DNA of 64,000 bases from Pipra filicauda (lineage: Eukaryota; Chordata; Aves; Passeriformes; Pipridae), in assembly GCF_003945595.2 (NCBI RefSeq), contig NW_024104096.1, positions 2,351,501 through 2,415,500 on the forward strand. Direction: 5' to 3'. Both the position numbers and the translations under genes were made by a program. This document shows positions 11,106 to 24,332 of this stretch, piece after piece (position 1 is the first letter of the stretch; every line of letters begins with the position of its first letter). The notes beneath the pieces were generated by a model. That model was not told where the DNA came from, ran no database searches, and saw only the letters and a program-made list of their open reading frames with translations.

Positions 11106-14100
11106 TTCCTACAGATAAAGCTTAAATTCTGGAACTTCATGTAAAGTACTGATTTCTTTAAGTTATAGCCAATCCAAGTCTTATCAGTTCTAGTTTTACA
11201 TAAATTTAATCAAAATAAACTTATAAACAAATTAAATTCTCTCATCTCTCCACACTGTGGTACCGTACATGAAAAGACTTAGACACAGCTAAATGGCAAA
11301 CTGGGGGCACATAAAGTTTCACATCTTCGTTTTTCCTGGCTTTCAGATTGCTGCAAGAAGTGAAATAGTCCCTGGAAGATCAGTAAAAGCTCAGGGTAAC
11401 CTCCTGCAAGCAATTTTTGGATGGCATCTAATCTTAATTCTGCAAAGACGTACAATCCTGTCCCACCTCGAGCCTCCCTGTGTCCTGGATTCTCAGTGTT
11501 AGTCAATGATGTCTTTGCAGGATATCAAAAAGAATGTAATTTGATCAGAGGCAAGCATATACATAAAGTAACAAACGTTGTTACTTTGCTAATGCCCACC
11601 CCCTGTAAAGCAAAGGCACCCAACTTACTGTCCACAGGCACAAGCAATCCACCCCTGCTGTCCTGACTGCTGAGGGGGTACCTGCAGATGGGTCAGGCAG
11701 AAGATCTCATCACAACAGTCACAATAACAAAACTAGTCTGTTTCTCCCCATTATCTTTTAATATATATCTGCTGTGCCAGAAATGGGAGAACTGTAAACT
11801 CGGTGCATTCATGAGCTGTATTGCTCCTAATACTGTATTTACCTCGAAAGCACTAAGTTTGAAACTGTATACAGCTGGCTCCAAACAGCTTTCAGAATCT
11901 GATTTTAAGAATAGTGATAGAAAAGCAATTCCATTGTCAAGGTTCATTTTGAGACACTGGGAATATTACACAGTGGTACTCTGATAAACAACTCATTTGT
12001 GAAACAACTATTTCTTGCCCTCTCTGGCATTAAAAGAAACTTTGTTGTTTGGGTTTTTTTTATATTTCATTGTATTATATATCCATCTTCACAAACACTA
12101 GTATGTCTATTACTGGGAAGCCTTATTAAGGACAAAAAAACCCCACAAACTAAAACAGGTTTCTTGTTCCATTTCAAAACATTAATTTCTCTATTCTGCT
12201 TCTTTTTCTTAAAAACAGAATCATATTTTAAGGTGAATAATTTTTCAAAATGTAGACAAGGAAGCAAGGACAACCCTTCTGAGAAAGCAAATTGGGACTT
12301 TGTACAGTTCTACAGTTGTTGATGACAGTCACCACATAATTCCAAACTCAAGAAGGATAACTCCTTCATCAATATTATACTAAACTCACAACTAGGCCTC
12401 ATTTAGTAGGTTTTGATAGTCTCCTACAAGATAAGCTTTTTACTTATATGCTATTTTTAATGACATCGACCTTTATTATTTCCAATACTGCATCAAAACA
12501 AGGTGGCTGCTACGTGAGGTCCCACAGAGTCAACAGGTAGGATCCTCGTCTGCCTTCCAAGGATGCAACCAGACGAGTTGCTTTTGCCTGCTCTGCGATT
12601 GGCCACACTTTACCCCCCCGTAACTATAATGAAACATTATAACATTACTAACTAGCTCCACCACAACATAGTGCCTAAGCACTTCTAAAAGGTCTCTCTC
12701 TCTGCAGTTACAATAATCCTGTTCCTCAATCCATATTAAAAACCTCAGAGAATAATAAAGAAAAAACCCATCCTTATATGCTTTTCTGAGCTCTAAATTA
12801 GTTTTAAATGGAGTTTTGGTTTTGTTATGTGGGCTTTTTGGGGGGAGGAAGGGGGTGATGTCTTTCAATTAATGTGAATGTGAGTCTTTCCGGAGAAAGC
12901 AAAATGTGTAAGGAATGCAGAACGGAGCCCTTGAGGTATTTGGGGGATGGTGAGAGAACAAAGTTAAGTGACTGAGGTGCCTCTGTTAAAACCATCTACT
13001 TTGTACGCACATGAACATTTCCTCATTAAAGATTCATAAGAACTTTATAGTTTTAATGCACATGTGGCCAGTGTTACAGTTCAATAGCCAGAACTCTTAA
13101 AAAGGAAACAAAAAAAAAAAAAAAAAAAAAGAGAGGATACTTTATTTTTTTTAACTGACTTCCTTTTCAAGGGAGATAGAAACCTTTTCTTGAACACCAA
13201 AGCAGAGTCGCTGCAAAAGCCTGCCATTCTAAGAAAGGTCTGAGCAGATGAAAATCAAATCAGTATATTTCTGTTGTAATTCATATTCACAACCACTGCC
13301 CTTTTCCTACTTCTGAATTTCTACATTTTCTTGCCCCAACAAAGGATGAAATCATGTCCCCTAGCCATAAACTTTTTTCACAGTCAGGAAGCTGTTGGTA
13401 AGGAGCACCATGAATGGCTTCTTAACTGTAAGGGATAATAAGGCAAAAAAATTTAGAAAAGTATTAGGAAGGGAAAAGAAGAGCCCTCCATTAAGTTTAA
13501 GGCTTGAACACAGAAGACTCAACTCTGGATTTCTGTAGGTCAGTCCAGGACAATTACAACTTCAGCAGGATCTACTCACTGTTTAAGAATGCACTGATTA
13601 TGTTCTTTATGATCAGTTTTTCTGGTGCAGGTTATACTCCTGATCTGCTACAGGCTGTTGTATTTTAAAGGTGGAGACATCTCTTGAAGAGCAGACATAA
13701 TGGGGATATGTCTCAGAAGCTAGGTAATGTTGGCGTCTCCCATCCTATTACTTTATTTTCACTGGAAAGGTGAAGGGCTTTCTGCTGCTCTGTTTCTTGT
13801 CATTTTCTTCCATGGTCAAAAAGACCCATTTGGCTTTCCACGGGTTCTTTTATTTTTCTCTTTGCCTGGCATAAAGCACAGACTTTAGATAGAAGACAAG
13901 TAGGCATCAGCAAACCCTCAGCAAAACTACACAAGCTTGTATCAGACTGAGGGAGGACTGAATTACATGTATTAGACCTCTGGCATAGTTGTGCAAAAGA
14001 AATGTTTTGAAATGAAGCAGCAAATTGTGTAACGATTGCTCTGCAGAGAGATTACAGTTTTTAGCTTGATTTTTTGCCCCCAAGATACTCCTAAATTATT

Positions 14101-16502
14101 TTTTCCAATATAACACAGACGATTCACTCATTGCCAGTTTCTCCCTACAGTGTCCTGCAATGCAAATCTGAGGCATATAATTTTTAAGCAATGTTAATTA
14201 CTCCTCTGTGATGAGTGTGTGACTCCCTCTGCAGTATCCTCCTCATTCTAGTGCTGAGGAACACAAATCATATATCTAAGTGCAGGTCTCTATCAGTGTC
14301 CCAGGCCAGGCCCAGCCAGCCCTGCTCAAGTAATGCCTGTGGTTTGAGCAGATTCAGAACAAACAATTTTTGTCCTTTTTCAGCAGCTCATTGGTTCTCT
14401 CCATTCACAGCATCAGCATCCCAGCACTCAGTCACAGCTGTCCACAGCATCTTCCCAAGCCACGTCCACTGCGGTACCAACATATATTCTCCAACCCTGC
14501 TTTCTCCATCTTGGATTTTATTTAATCCCATACTCCATTTCTCCTGATCCTATTTTTAGCTTATTTTTTATTCTTTCCACTAATCTTTTTTAAAAGCAGA
14601 GACCTAAGTCAGAGTGCTTTAAGTGTTAATATCACCATCTACAAAGATCACCTTCATCTCCAATTCGGTTGAGCACACATGGTTCCCTCATATTGGTTAA
14701 TGTGCTGTTTGGCTCAGCGCTGTAACACTGTGGTGCAGCTGAGAAGCTCAAAAGGTATTGCTCTGCACTCTGTCGATGACGTCTAAACCCCTGATAAAAT
14801 AGGCAGCCTTCCTATACACTAATTTCTAATTGTGTCAAGCTTCTTGTTATAATAAATCCAATGCTAGTGTCCCTAGATTAGTACAATACTTAATGTTCTC
14901 TGTTTGACTTTCATTCCCTAGAATTATTTGGCAAGAAAATTCTCTATATCCCCAGATAATTATCTCACTATTGGCCTCAGGAAGACAGGATTTTTTTTTA
15001 GCAAATGACCAAATCTGTACATGTCAGGCTTAGTTAGAGATTACTAATGGGTACTACTAATCTGCCTACAAATTTTCATGCTCACAGTATCTTACAGCGA
15101 CATTAAGATTGACAGATTGGACCATATGCAACAAAGTCAGTCTTAAAAGTATGCAACTTAGCTCATAGCAGCAACAGGGAAGACAGGCAAAATGTAAATT
15201 TCATCAACTTAAGTTTGTTCAATAAACACCTCAAACTTTGACTTGGTACAAGCTTACTTTACTACATATTCTATTCTATTATTAAGTATTCCATAGGATT
15301 GAACAAAATTTACTCATATGCTTATGCCCACATTTAACATGGGCAAAGATAATCAAGTCAACAACTATACTGAAGGATACTGTAAACAGTAAGAGCAATT
15401 CTCATTCTGACATCTGGATTTCCGAGAAAAAGAAAAAAGAATATTTGATACTTTTCTGCATCAGGTATTTGATACATCCCCATAAGGAAAATGTCTTGAC
15501 TCCTAAAGATGGTATTCTATGGCCCACAGCCATGGTGACCCTTAAAACATTACTTCTTAACAATCTTTTAACAAGTAAAATCAACAAGAAAAAGCATATA
15601 ATTCTACAGTCCAATTGTCATTTTTTTTCTGTTATCTTATGATTAGTAGTTTTTAATTCATTCTGCTAAGATAACCTAATCTGACTTGCTTGTAGCAAAA
15701 TAATTATTTTAGCAATTAATGGTTGTATTCCTAAGGTCTAATAGGTCATTCAGAACTCTGAAATCAAAGCTTTTGTCATTCCACAAGACCAAAATCTGAC
15801 ACATCCCATTTTTTAATTTTTCTTTCTTTAGAGTTTTTTCCTCATTTCTATAAATTTTTAAAATAATTATTTTTGGCCTGATTGGTTAGTTTGAATTTTT
15901 ACTACATTTGCAAAAGTCATTCTTTAAGTGACACTATGATTTTAGCATTTCAGGTGAGAATTTTTTTACATTAAGTGTTATATATTTAGTTCATTGTATA
16001 ACTTTCAGACATTCATTTATAGGCACACTAAGCCACTGATATTGTAACTCCCTCATCATATACAATGACTTGGTAATTAGAATTCGCAAAATCCAGTCCC
16101 CAGTTAACGAGGTTACAAATTTTCCATCCGTGCACTTCGTTCAGACTATGCTAATTATAGTCCCAAACCCTGTACATATCTTTGAACTCCTTTCTCTTAT
16201 TTTCTTTATGCAGTAGCAAGTTACTGTAAGAATGACTTTCACTGGGAATTTTCACACTGTTTATATACAATACACACACATATAATGTACCAAGTAAACG
16301 TTACTAGATCATTGATTGCACTGTTTAATATAATCTTTGCACAAATGTGATGTGTATTGCTTAAAACCTTGCATTACAGCCAAATGGCAACAGATTACTG
16401 AACTGTACAAGACCACATATGAAACACAGGGACAAATTTCTGCCAGATTTCAAGTCTGAACATTTCAAATCTTAACATAAGTGTTGAGGGAGGAGAGGGG
16501 AG
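11106..16502. other. AT-rich non-coding stretch
   Basis: Nothing recognisable as a gene lies here. Several open frames between 11279 and 12868 overlap on opposite strands and resemble no family. A moderately GC-richer patch at about 14290-14480 contains a plus-strand frame rich in Q, S, T and P but no conserved domain and no good splice pair. A long poly-A tract at 13110 is listed separately. Confidence 0.55.
13110..13130. repeat. Poly-A tract (21 A)
   Basis: A 21-base uninterrupted A run lies between GGAAAC and GAGAGG. It may be the tail of a plus-strand retro-insertion whose body has decayed or a simple expansion. The upstream sequence matches no element I know. Confidence 0.85.
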
Positions 16503-16546
16503 TGGATAAGAATCTCAATTTTGCAATTGGATAAGAATCTCAATTT
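16503..16546 (+). repeat. Tandem duplication, 25-bp period
   Basis: TGGATAAGAATCTCAATTT is repeated exactly at 16503-16521 and 16528-16546 with the spacer TGCAAT. It is a recent-looking local duplication because the copies are identical. Confidence 0.9.
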
Positions 16547-19500
16547 CTTTAAATCTTGACCAAAGCACTTTTCCATTTGTCCTCAGAACGAGTCCAGCTG
16601 CTTTTTAATGAATCTCTGTAAGAAGTTAACCCCTGGCTTAACCTAAAATGAACCAAACAACAACCAAAAGATCTGATGAAATTATTAACACTAGAGATTA
16701 AAAACACGGAATTAGAACAAATCTGTACTAAGCTTTCAGAGAAGACTTTTGTTTATGGAAAGAAAAAAAAGATCTCAGAATTAAAGTTTTAACCTTCTAA
16801 GTGTTTCATTGGAGAAATAAGTCCACATTTTAGAAGAATTTTGAAGGAAAGTTTTTTACAAATAATCTATGTTACATTCATCTGAAGGATGGCAACACTA
16901 TCTTAATGACAATATCTATTCCATTGCAGGAAAACACAATAAACAATTCTATCAAACAGCCATAACAATAGTGTATAAAACATATTTTGAAAGAATTCCA
17001 TGGTGCAGTAAATTAGATCTTTTTTCTCAAAAAAGTAATTTACAAACGGTATTCATGTTTCAACCAAGCAAACCAAGAATTTGTACTCAAATTTATAATG
17101 GTTCAAATTATCTAAAAAAACCTGACAAAGCAATCCAGAAGTATGGAAGATGTGTAGAAACTGAACTGTTGAGCATTATTCTAAGCAAAAATCGTGCAGA
17201 TCAAATTATTCCTGATGTACTATTGCTGATGAAAATTGTGTTATATGAAGAATAGACTTAGTCACTTCAGACAGGTTTGTTGGTAAAATAAATGATACTC
17301 CTTTGGCTCTGGTAATAGTCAATCAATTTTGTGATGACAAACACGAACTAGCTTTTTAAAAAAACATTCTGATAAAGTCTACCTGCAAATAACAAGCAAA
17401 AGAACCTGGAAACTGGCAGCCCAAATCATCAAGGGGTGGTGTATGCATGTATAGGGATATTTTCCTTACCAGAACTGTAACCTTCCTGCACAAAGCATGG
17501 TAAGCTTTAATCACTTCCACTGCCTCCATCTGTGAGAGAAGAGGAGGAGAGAGCAAGAGGGACCAGAGGATACAGACCTGCAGCAGTGCCTCATATTCTG
17601 TTCTATCAGTCCCTTGCACTGTTGCCCTAAGTCTTTTCTGTGATGTGGTTAGGATGAAAAAAATAAGAAGCAAGAGTGTCACGTTCAGTTTAATTCTACA
17701 AAGTCTTCTATAAAGTTAGGTAGGATAAAACCAAACAGGTACACTTAAATATAACAGTAACAACACCTAGAAACTCCTTGTTTTCAGCAATACAATAAAA
17801 TGAAATAAATATATTATCAGGAAAATATAACTGAATAAGCCAGAAAATAAAGCTTATACAATTCCAAATTTAACACACAAAAAATGCACAAAATAGTTGA
17901 CATGCAAAAGGCAAAATGTCAGTAAAGAACAAAACCAAATTGCCTTGCCTTTTAGCGTTGGGGGATGTAGATAGCTTGCTAGGCTGATTGACTGTTCTGC
18001 CAGCTTTCTGGGTGAGTGGTGGAGCAGGCAGGCTGCCTTCCTGCAAGCTCACTGCTGGCAAATTGGCACTGATATTATACATGCATTCTCTTTTTTCGTT
18101 TCTTTGAATCCATGCTCCTTCTGTCTCACACAGGAGCTTGAAACTTAAATGGGAAATAAAAGGTAATTGCACTTGGAACAAATATTGCCAAACTGCCAGT
18201 ATTGTTCTGATCTATCAGTTCATACTTATCTAACCTGAATTTATCCTAGCAACTGATATAAACAGTGCACTCGTGTGTAGCTAAGTTAGAAATATACGAT
18301 GATTCATGGTAGTCTTAGTGCCAGAACATTGACTTATGAGCTAGAGGTAATAATACCTAAATAGCATTGCATATAAAAGGATTTTCTCAAAGTCAAGCCC
18401 AACATAAGTTACCCATATCTACTACTATCTCAATACTGAAAAAAAGAGAAGTACCATTTCTAGTTTTAGTTCAGCCTGCTTGATGTACAAAAGTCAGCAG
18501 CACCTGCTCTCACAGTTTAGTCTTTTTACATTAGCCCATTACAAAGTTTGACAGTAAAATCTCTATCTAGTATAAAAGGTTCTTTCAGTCATTCGGCAAG
18601 ATCAATAATACCGTGTTTGATCGCGTCTGCTTTTTGCTGGCTCACCACACTTCATTAGGGTTTGTTATTCATATATCAACTTTTAAATGTTGTTGAACTA
18701 CACAATGATTTAAAAAGGTCATCAGAAAAGCTCTGGTTTCAGAAAATATTAATTTCATGGAAATCTGATTGTGGGTCACAATATAGTGTAAATGCTGTTT
18801 ACTCTTCCCAGGGATTTTACAAGTTGTAAGTTTTATGTAAACCCAGTTAATGAAAACAATAACTACCTCTGTTCTCAGATGCAACTAACATACCAAGAAA
18901 ACAGGGCAATCAATGGGACTTCTTCATAGCATACCACCAGTGACTTAAATAGCACACTACAGCAACATACATGCAACCTCTGAAACATGCAAGCATTTAA
19001 ATAACTAAATAAAAATCCCACATCTAATGCTTTACAGTTCATTAAAAATGCTAGAGTTTTAGTCAACTGAACTTCAACATCAAGTATTTAAAGAAATGAA
19101 TTTGCAAGGTTCATTTAGCAAAAGAAAGTGTGGCACACCACGAGTTAGCACATTACGTGAGTTGAAGCAACAACAGCAACAATGATACACCTATACCAGC
19201 TTTTGCGTACACTGGCATGAGCCCAGAGTGCTGAAGAGTTCATGCCTGTTTCTGGCACATACTCAACTTTATGTGTCCATTACACACCTTTCATAAATTA
19301 TAGTTCTACATTCTTTGTAGGTATCAACTAGAGTTGTGCTTCCCAGCCTGCACCTACCTTTTTTCCTAAAAAGCTTGCTAGTGGAACAGCTGCTCAGTGG
19401 CATGCCAACTATATTTCTTCATGAAACATTGGCTGTTCACACGAAAAAGAGTTGAGCATTAGGGAGCAGCATCTCTATAACACGGAGGTGTGGAAAAGCC

Positions 19501-22500
19501 ACAAGTGCTACTGAGAGGCATTAGGTGCTAGGCTGAAAGAATGAAACCTGGTTTGGCTCCTTTTGTGAGCATTAAACCCTAATTCTTTTATCAAGGAATT
19601 GTCACATGAAAATGTTTTTCTGGACTTATGGGGGATACGGGCCAAAAATAAGTAAAAATAAAGGACTTCATGCACACCTATGGAATTTTTAAAATAATTA
19701 TACAGGTATAGAATAATAGATATAAAAATAAAGTACCTGTGTCTTGGTATAATATTTCAACACAAGAATAAACAGACAGAATGATGTAAGAACACAAATA
19801 CATTGAAAAGGGACAGAAATATATTTTTTTTTATGATACTACAGGAACCACTTGCCAAGGAAACGAGTATTCCACCTAAAAGCAGAGAACTTTGGGGATT
19901 TTTCAAAGAGATATCTGAAATGAGAAAACAAGACTTTAGAACATACAACTTAACATAGAGATGGGAAGACCAGATATTTCCTTATGTCAGCATGAACAAA
20001 AGAAGTTCTGCACAAAGACCATGTCCAACATGTGCTACTGGTGACCCCTTACAAACACTTGGTGCCTTCCCATGTTCCATATATGTCCTTCACCTCTCTG
20101 CTAATACTTTCTGTTTTATATAATTTTCCTACTTTTGTTAAATGGTTTTCATTCATTGTCACTGCTTAACATAAATTAGAACAAGGCAAGTAGAAAAGCA
20201 GTAAATGAATGAATGGAGAAATTATGTCAGAGCTATTAGCCAAGATGAATTTTCTCATCTTACAATAAGACAGAATCTTATAAGAGCAGATGAAACCATG
20301 GAGCAGCTGTTGTGCAATAACATAGTCAATCAGGAAAAATAAGTGAAATGTCTCATTTGGTTCTGAAGGAAAGGCATTTAATTTGATTTACACACATAAA
20401 CTACAAAGCAATCACCACAGATCACTACTCAAACACCTGAATGCAAGGAAATCAGGAGAGAAGACCTGTAACAAAAGGTCTGTATCTTACCCTCTGTGCA
20501 GACTGCTGAATTTTAAAAAAAAGTTCTAAAGAGGGAAAAAAGAAAAGAACTGCCCCTACCCACCCAGCAATCTCAGCACTCAACCTGAAAAAAAGGGACA
20601 AGAGAAATAAAAATAGAATGAAAAGAATTAATTCAATGTCACCAGCAGGAAGCTTTAAATTTTCCCTGAGCTTCTTTAAGTGACCATTTGGTCATCACTG
20701 GCTTGTTACACAAGACCAGAGAAGGCAGCTTTGTACAGACTTCCTAAAGTCACCGTGAATTTCCCAAGGATATTTATTTACTGTATTTAGATGGTCCAGA
20801 GGAGTCTTTTCTATATTCAGCTGTATAACAGTTTACAACATAAACATGACTTCTGAATGTTAAACTAAGCTGAAATTGTACTTGTCTGAGTATCAACTAA
20901 CTGGATTAAAATTCATTTTTCAGAGTATAAAGAGAGTACATTGTCATTATATACAAAATAAATCTTTGCAGATAATAATCTTAGTTTAAGATACATTTCA
21001 GGTTTTGTGCCCACAATTTTTTTTAGGATATATACATTTCATGGTTATTTTCATGATGTCACTAAGAGATTATCATAGTTTTGGCTTGCTTAGACAAGGA
21101 GAGTGAGTATTACTTTACTGTTTATAAATGGTGAACTCTACAAAGAGAAAAGGATTAGTTTAAGTCAAAGAACAACAGTACTATAAAATCATACTGATAA
21201 AAATACATTTAGATCACAGACAATAAAAAGCAGAAATAAAGATTTGAAGTAGCCTTCAAAATATCTGTTCAGTTTGATACTGTTTATGCATGGACAGGGC
21301 TTACTAGAATTAGAATTTGCAGCTTATGACGTGAATTTTTGCATATCCAGAGATGAATCTTTCCCGGGCATCTGCAAGGACCATCAACATTTATTTATTT
21401 CTTGCTTGATGCAGAACATGGCTTCAGGAGCTTCCCCTGCTCCTCCCCTTTTGCTAAAAAAGGCTCAGAGAGGGCATATTGGATATTTTATGCTGGTAAC
21501 CTGATCAGGGCCAGTACTGCAAAAGTACTAGTATACCTTCCTAGCACAGTCATGGTTAAAGAAACTCAGATTTGGACTGATAAGGACTTACTGGTTAAGG
21601 TGGCAAAGAAGCATAAAAAGAAAAATTAAAAAAAACCAACCTGTGGCACATTACAATTTCTTCTCCTTGGACACATTATAATTTTTAGGGACATTATTCT
21701 GAAGTTTCAGTGTTCTTAATGGAGTGCTGGAAAGCAATTAGTGGAGTGGTTCGTTTATGGTGTTTATGCTGAGAGGGAGAGTTGAACAAATTTTATTTTA
21801 TTCCTGAAAATTCTGTCTGGCTGCTACCCATTCTGGTCTTACATACTGAAATGTTTTTGTAAGTTCACATAACTCTGTACAGTATGAAAGCTTAATACAG
21901 TATTTAAACCTCACTCAAATGGGAGAATTGTCCCTTGTGAGGCACTTGCACTTCTCAGAAATACCTAAAAGTAATTAACGGTACAAAGCGGAAAAAAGCA
22001 TCAAATTCTCAACTTAGCTGCTGACACAGTACAGAAAACACTGTTTTGTTCTGAACACAATGTACTTTTAACTACCCTTTCAGCTGAAAAGCATGTCTTT
22101 AAGGTCTTCTAAAAAGTATTAACTTACTTTGCATTAACAAACAAATGTGAATATTGAAAATAAAAAAATGAAAAAACCCACTTGGTGAAAGTAACAAATG
22201 CACCATATGTCTGGGGTACATCCATTAGCTGTAAAACTTCCTTTCATTGGCCATTAATTATAACATCATAACAAAAGTGTTACAGTTATGGCCAAGGGGG
22301 TGTGCTTTTTAATAAATTTGGCTTTTTCAGGCACCTACAGCTAAAATACTTTTTCCTGGTTAAGAATCTTTCATATTCTTTCATAGAAAGAGATTAATTG
22401 ACTTTAAGAGATTCAAGTTGCCCCTTCGGCAGTTTTCTGGGTTATAAATGCATGATAAAAACATTTTACTTATGCTTCAACAAGTTTCTTGTATTATGCT

Positions 22501-23092
22501 AACTCAAGTGGCTTATTTTTAACTTAAACTGCTTATTTTTACCAAATGAAGCTCACTGTCATTGCATAAAAAAATGTATTCCAGTCTTTCAAGTTCACAA
22601 GCAAATAAAAATACACATTTTGTTCCAGCACAGTTTTTCTCTCTGTATTCTCCTCAGCAAAACACTTTCTAAAGTAGCACATAGAGGAATTTTGTAATTC
22701 TTTTTTTCACAGAATATATGCATAGCTCAGACTATACAAACATCCTCTATAGCTCTCCCAGTCACTTTCCATTTCAAGAACGAGGCAATTTGTGTTAACA
22801 CAAGACAGCTTATCATGTGCTAAGTCTGCATGCAATTTTCTCGTGAGAACAACCATTTTGTACCTACTTGACACACGCAGCACTATACTACACCCAACTA
22901 ATCAATTCTGTCTATATTAAGAAGTGGGGAGAAAAACTGACCACAGCTGTTATATTACATCAGCTTTCCTAACTACTTCAGACAACTCATTTTGGGGATT
23001 TTTTTTTTCCTTTAAACTAAATTGGCATAAAACATAGCACTTCTTTCTATTTCCTTTCAATTCAATTCTATCTTTTTATTTTGTCTTCTCAG
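16547..23092. other. AT-rich non-coding stretch
   Basis: No identifiable gene was found. The plus-strand frame at 16869-17255 (128 codons) and the minus-strand frames at 17356-17682 and 17870-18181 resemble no family and lack domain signatures. A CpG-retaining patch near 18570 is listed separately. A very short splice-flanked string at 20491-20505 is mentioned in the findings. Confidence 0.55.
18570..18662. promoter_or_regulatory. Candidate conserved non-coding element (CpG-retaining)
   Basis: Within about 90 bases there are several CpG dinucleotides (TTCGGC, ACCGTG, ATCGCGTC), although CpG is rare in the rest of the window. The patch also holds GATCAATAAT and CTTCATTAGGG, which look like homeodomain-type cores. 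Retained CpG in an AT-rich desert can signal purifying selection or low germline methylation. This is inference only. Confidence 0.2.
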
Positions 23093-23208
23093 AGATTACT
23101 GGCGAAGTGCAAGTGTCAGAGAACAAGCCATGCTTTCTGCAGACAACCCCAGAAATTCTGAGGGCAGCACACTCCCAGGGTTATTGGGTACCCTTGGAGC
23201 ATTTATAG
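23093..23208 (+). other. Exon-like open segment with strong acceptor, plus strand
   Basis: A very good plus-strand acceptor (a long T/C-rich tract ending TTTTGTCTTCTCAG) precedes this segment. It is GC-richer than its flanks. One frame is open for about 38 codons from the acceptor to a TAG at 23206-23208; it begins with ITGEVQVSENKPCFL after a split codon. There is no good donor inside, so it would be a terminal exon. I do not recognise the peptide, and a non-coding RNA exon or chance are equally possible. Confidence 0.18.
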
Positions 23209-24164
23209 ACTAGCATGATATGAATCAGTAATAGCATGTTTTTATCAGAGGTCTCACAGGCTAGTCTAGAGACATGCACTTCTGGCAGACATTAACTTAC
23301 ATACATAGGGGTGAGGTTTTTTTGTATAAGTAAGCAAATGAGAAATATATATCGATTAATATCAAGTCAGAGATGGAGACATAAAAAAAAGAAAGTTATC
23401 GGGAGGGCCCAGAAAACTCTCTGGGAGGGAAGGATGGAGTTTGGAGCTTTTCTTCTAATACTGACTTTTACCAAACAAGACCATAATGTTGAGATGCTCC
23501 TAGTCAGAACTTGAGGTCTCTCAAATCTTATGTATGGATACTACCAGATGAGGCACATAAGTTTTTGGGTTTTTTGACAGTAAACATGGTAAAGACCACA
23601 CGGCACCTGAATACAAGTAACATTATAGCATTTTCTGGAGTTTAAAAACATTATTCCACCAATGTTTTGAGCCTGAGGGATCAAAACCACATACCGAACA
23701 GAAGGATTCAGCTATCAACTTACACCACAGTTCACTTCACAAGATTAGCACAGTTGCTGACAAACTAACACTAATTTTTATCAGCTTGGCTTCCCAGCAT
23801 GCTTCTCTCTGACTTCATATAAACTGCTCTTAAACCCTATTTCTGTTTTTCCTACTTCTCCAACCACTCTGCCTTAGAAAAGGTATGTAGGTTGCATCAG
23901 TCCTAAGTTGTATAGTTCAGCTTTATCAATCCAAAAAGATTCTGTATTTTGTGACTATAAAGCAGTCAAAATTAAATACTGGTATCTATGACAAAGATGC
24001 TCCTGAAACTGCTGTGTCCTCCACAGACCATTTTTACTTTGCTATGCTAGCATTTCCAACAGAAATTGGTTTTGTCAGGGAAAAAAAATGCAAATAGTTA
24101 CACTCAAAAGTCTAGCAATGCAGCCTGGCAAACCTCTGACATCTTAAGTACCACATACATGCCA

Positions 24165-24332
24165 GCAGTTGGCAATTTCGTGGCCAAGATGAAACCATAG
24201 TTTCATGTCAGAACTGGAGGAATGTAATCTCAGCCGTACATTCAGAATGACATAAACGCCCGTCATGCCAATGAGCTGCTCCTGCGAGGGAATGCAGCGC
24301 TGACCAAGTCTTAGATCTCATTATAAAGTACG
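24165..24332. promoter_or_regulatory. Candidate conserved non-coding element (CpG-retaining)
   Basis: This is a GC-richer, complex patch with several CpGs (ATTTCGTGG, AGCCGTAC, AAACGCCCGTCATG, CTGCGAGGG, GCAGCGCTGACC) in a region otherwise nearly free of CpG. It has no long open frame and no repeat signature. GGAATGTA resembles a TEAD site and TGACATAA an AP-1/CRE-like site. The composition suggests selective constraint, but no alignment was possible. Confidence 0.28.

Noticed and set aside
12190..12240. Plus-strand 14-nt microexon between AAAAACAG and AAGGTGAAT
   Set aside because: The acceptor has an A-rich stretch just before AG, the length is not a multiple of three, and there is no coding support.
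13110..13130. Processed pseudogene marked by its poly-A tail
   Set aside because: Sequence upstream of the A run resembles no mRNA and holds no decayed reading frame.
14215..14547. Q/S/T/P-rich coding exon of a transcription factor
   Set aside because: The apparent QHQHPSTQSQ string comes from a CAG/CAC-rich patch. There is no conserved domain, and the donor is poor.
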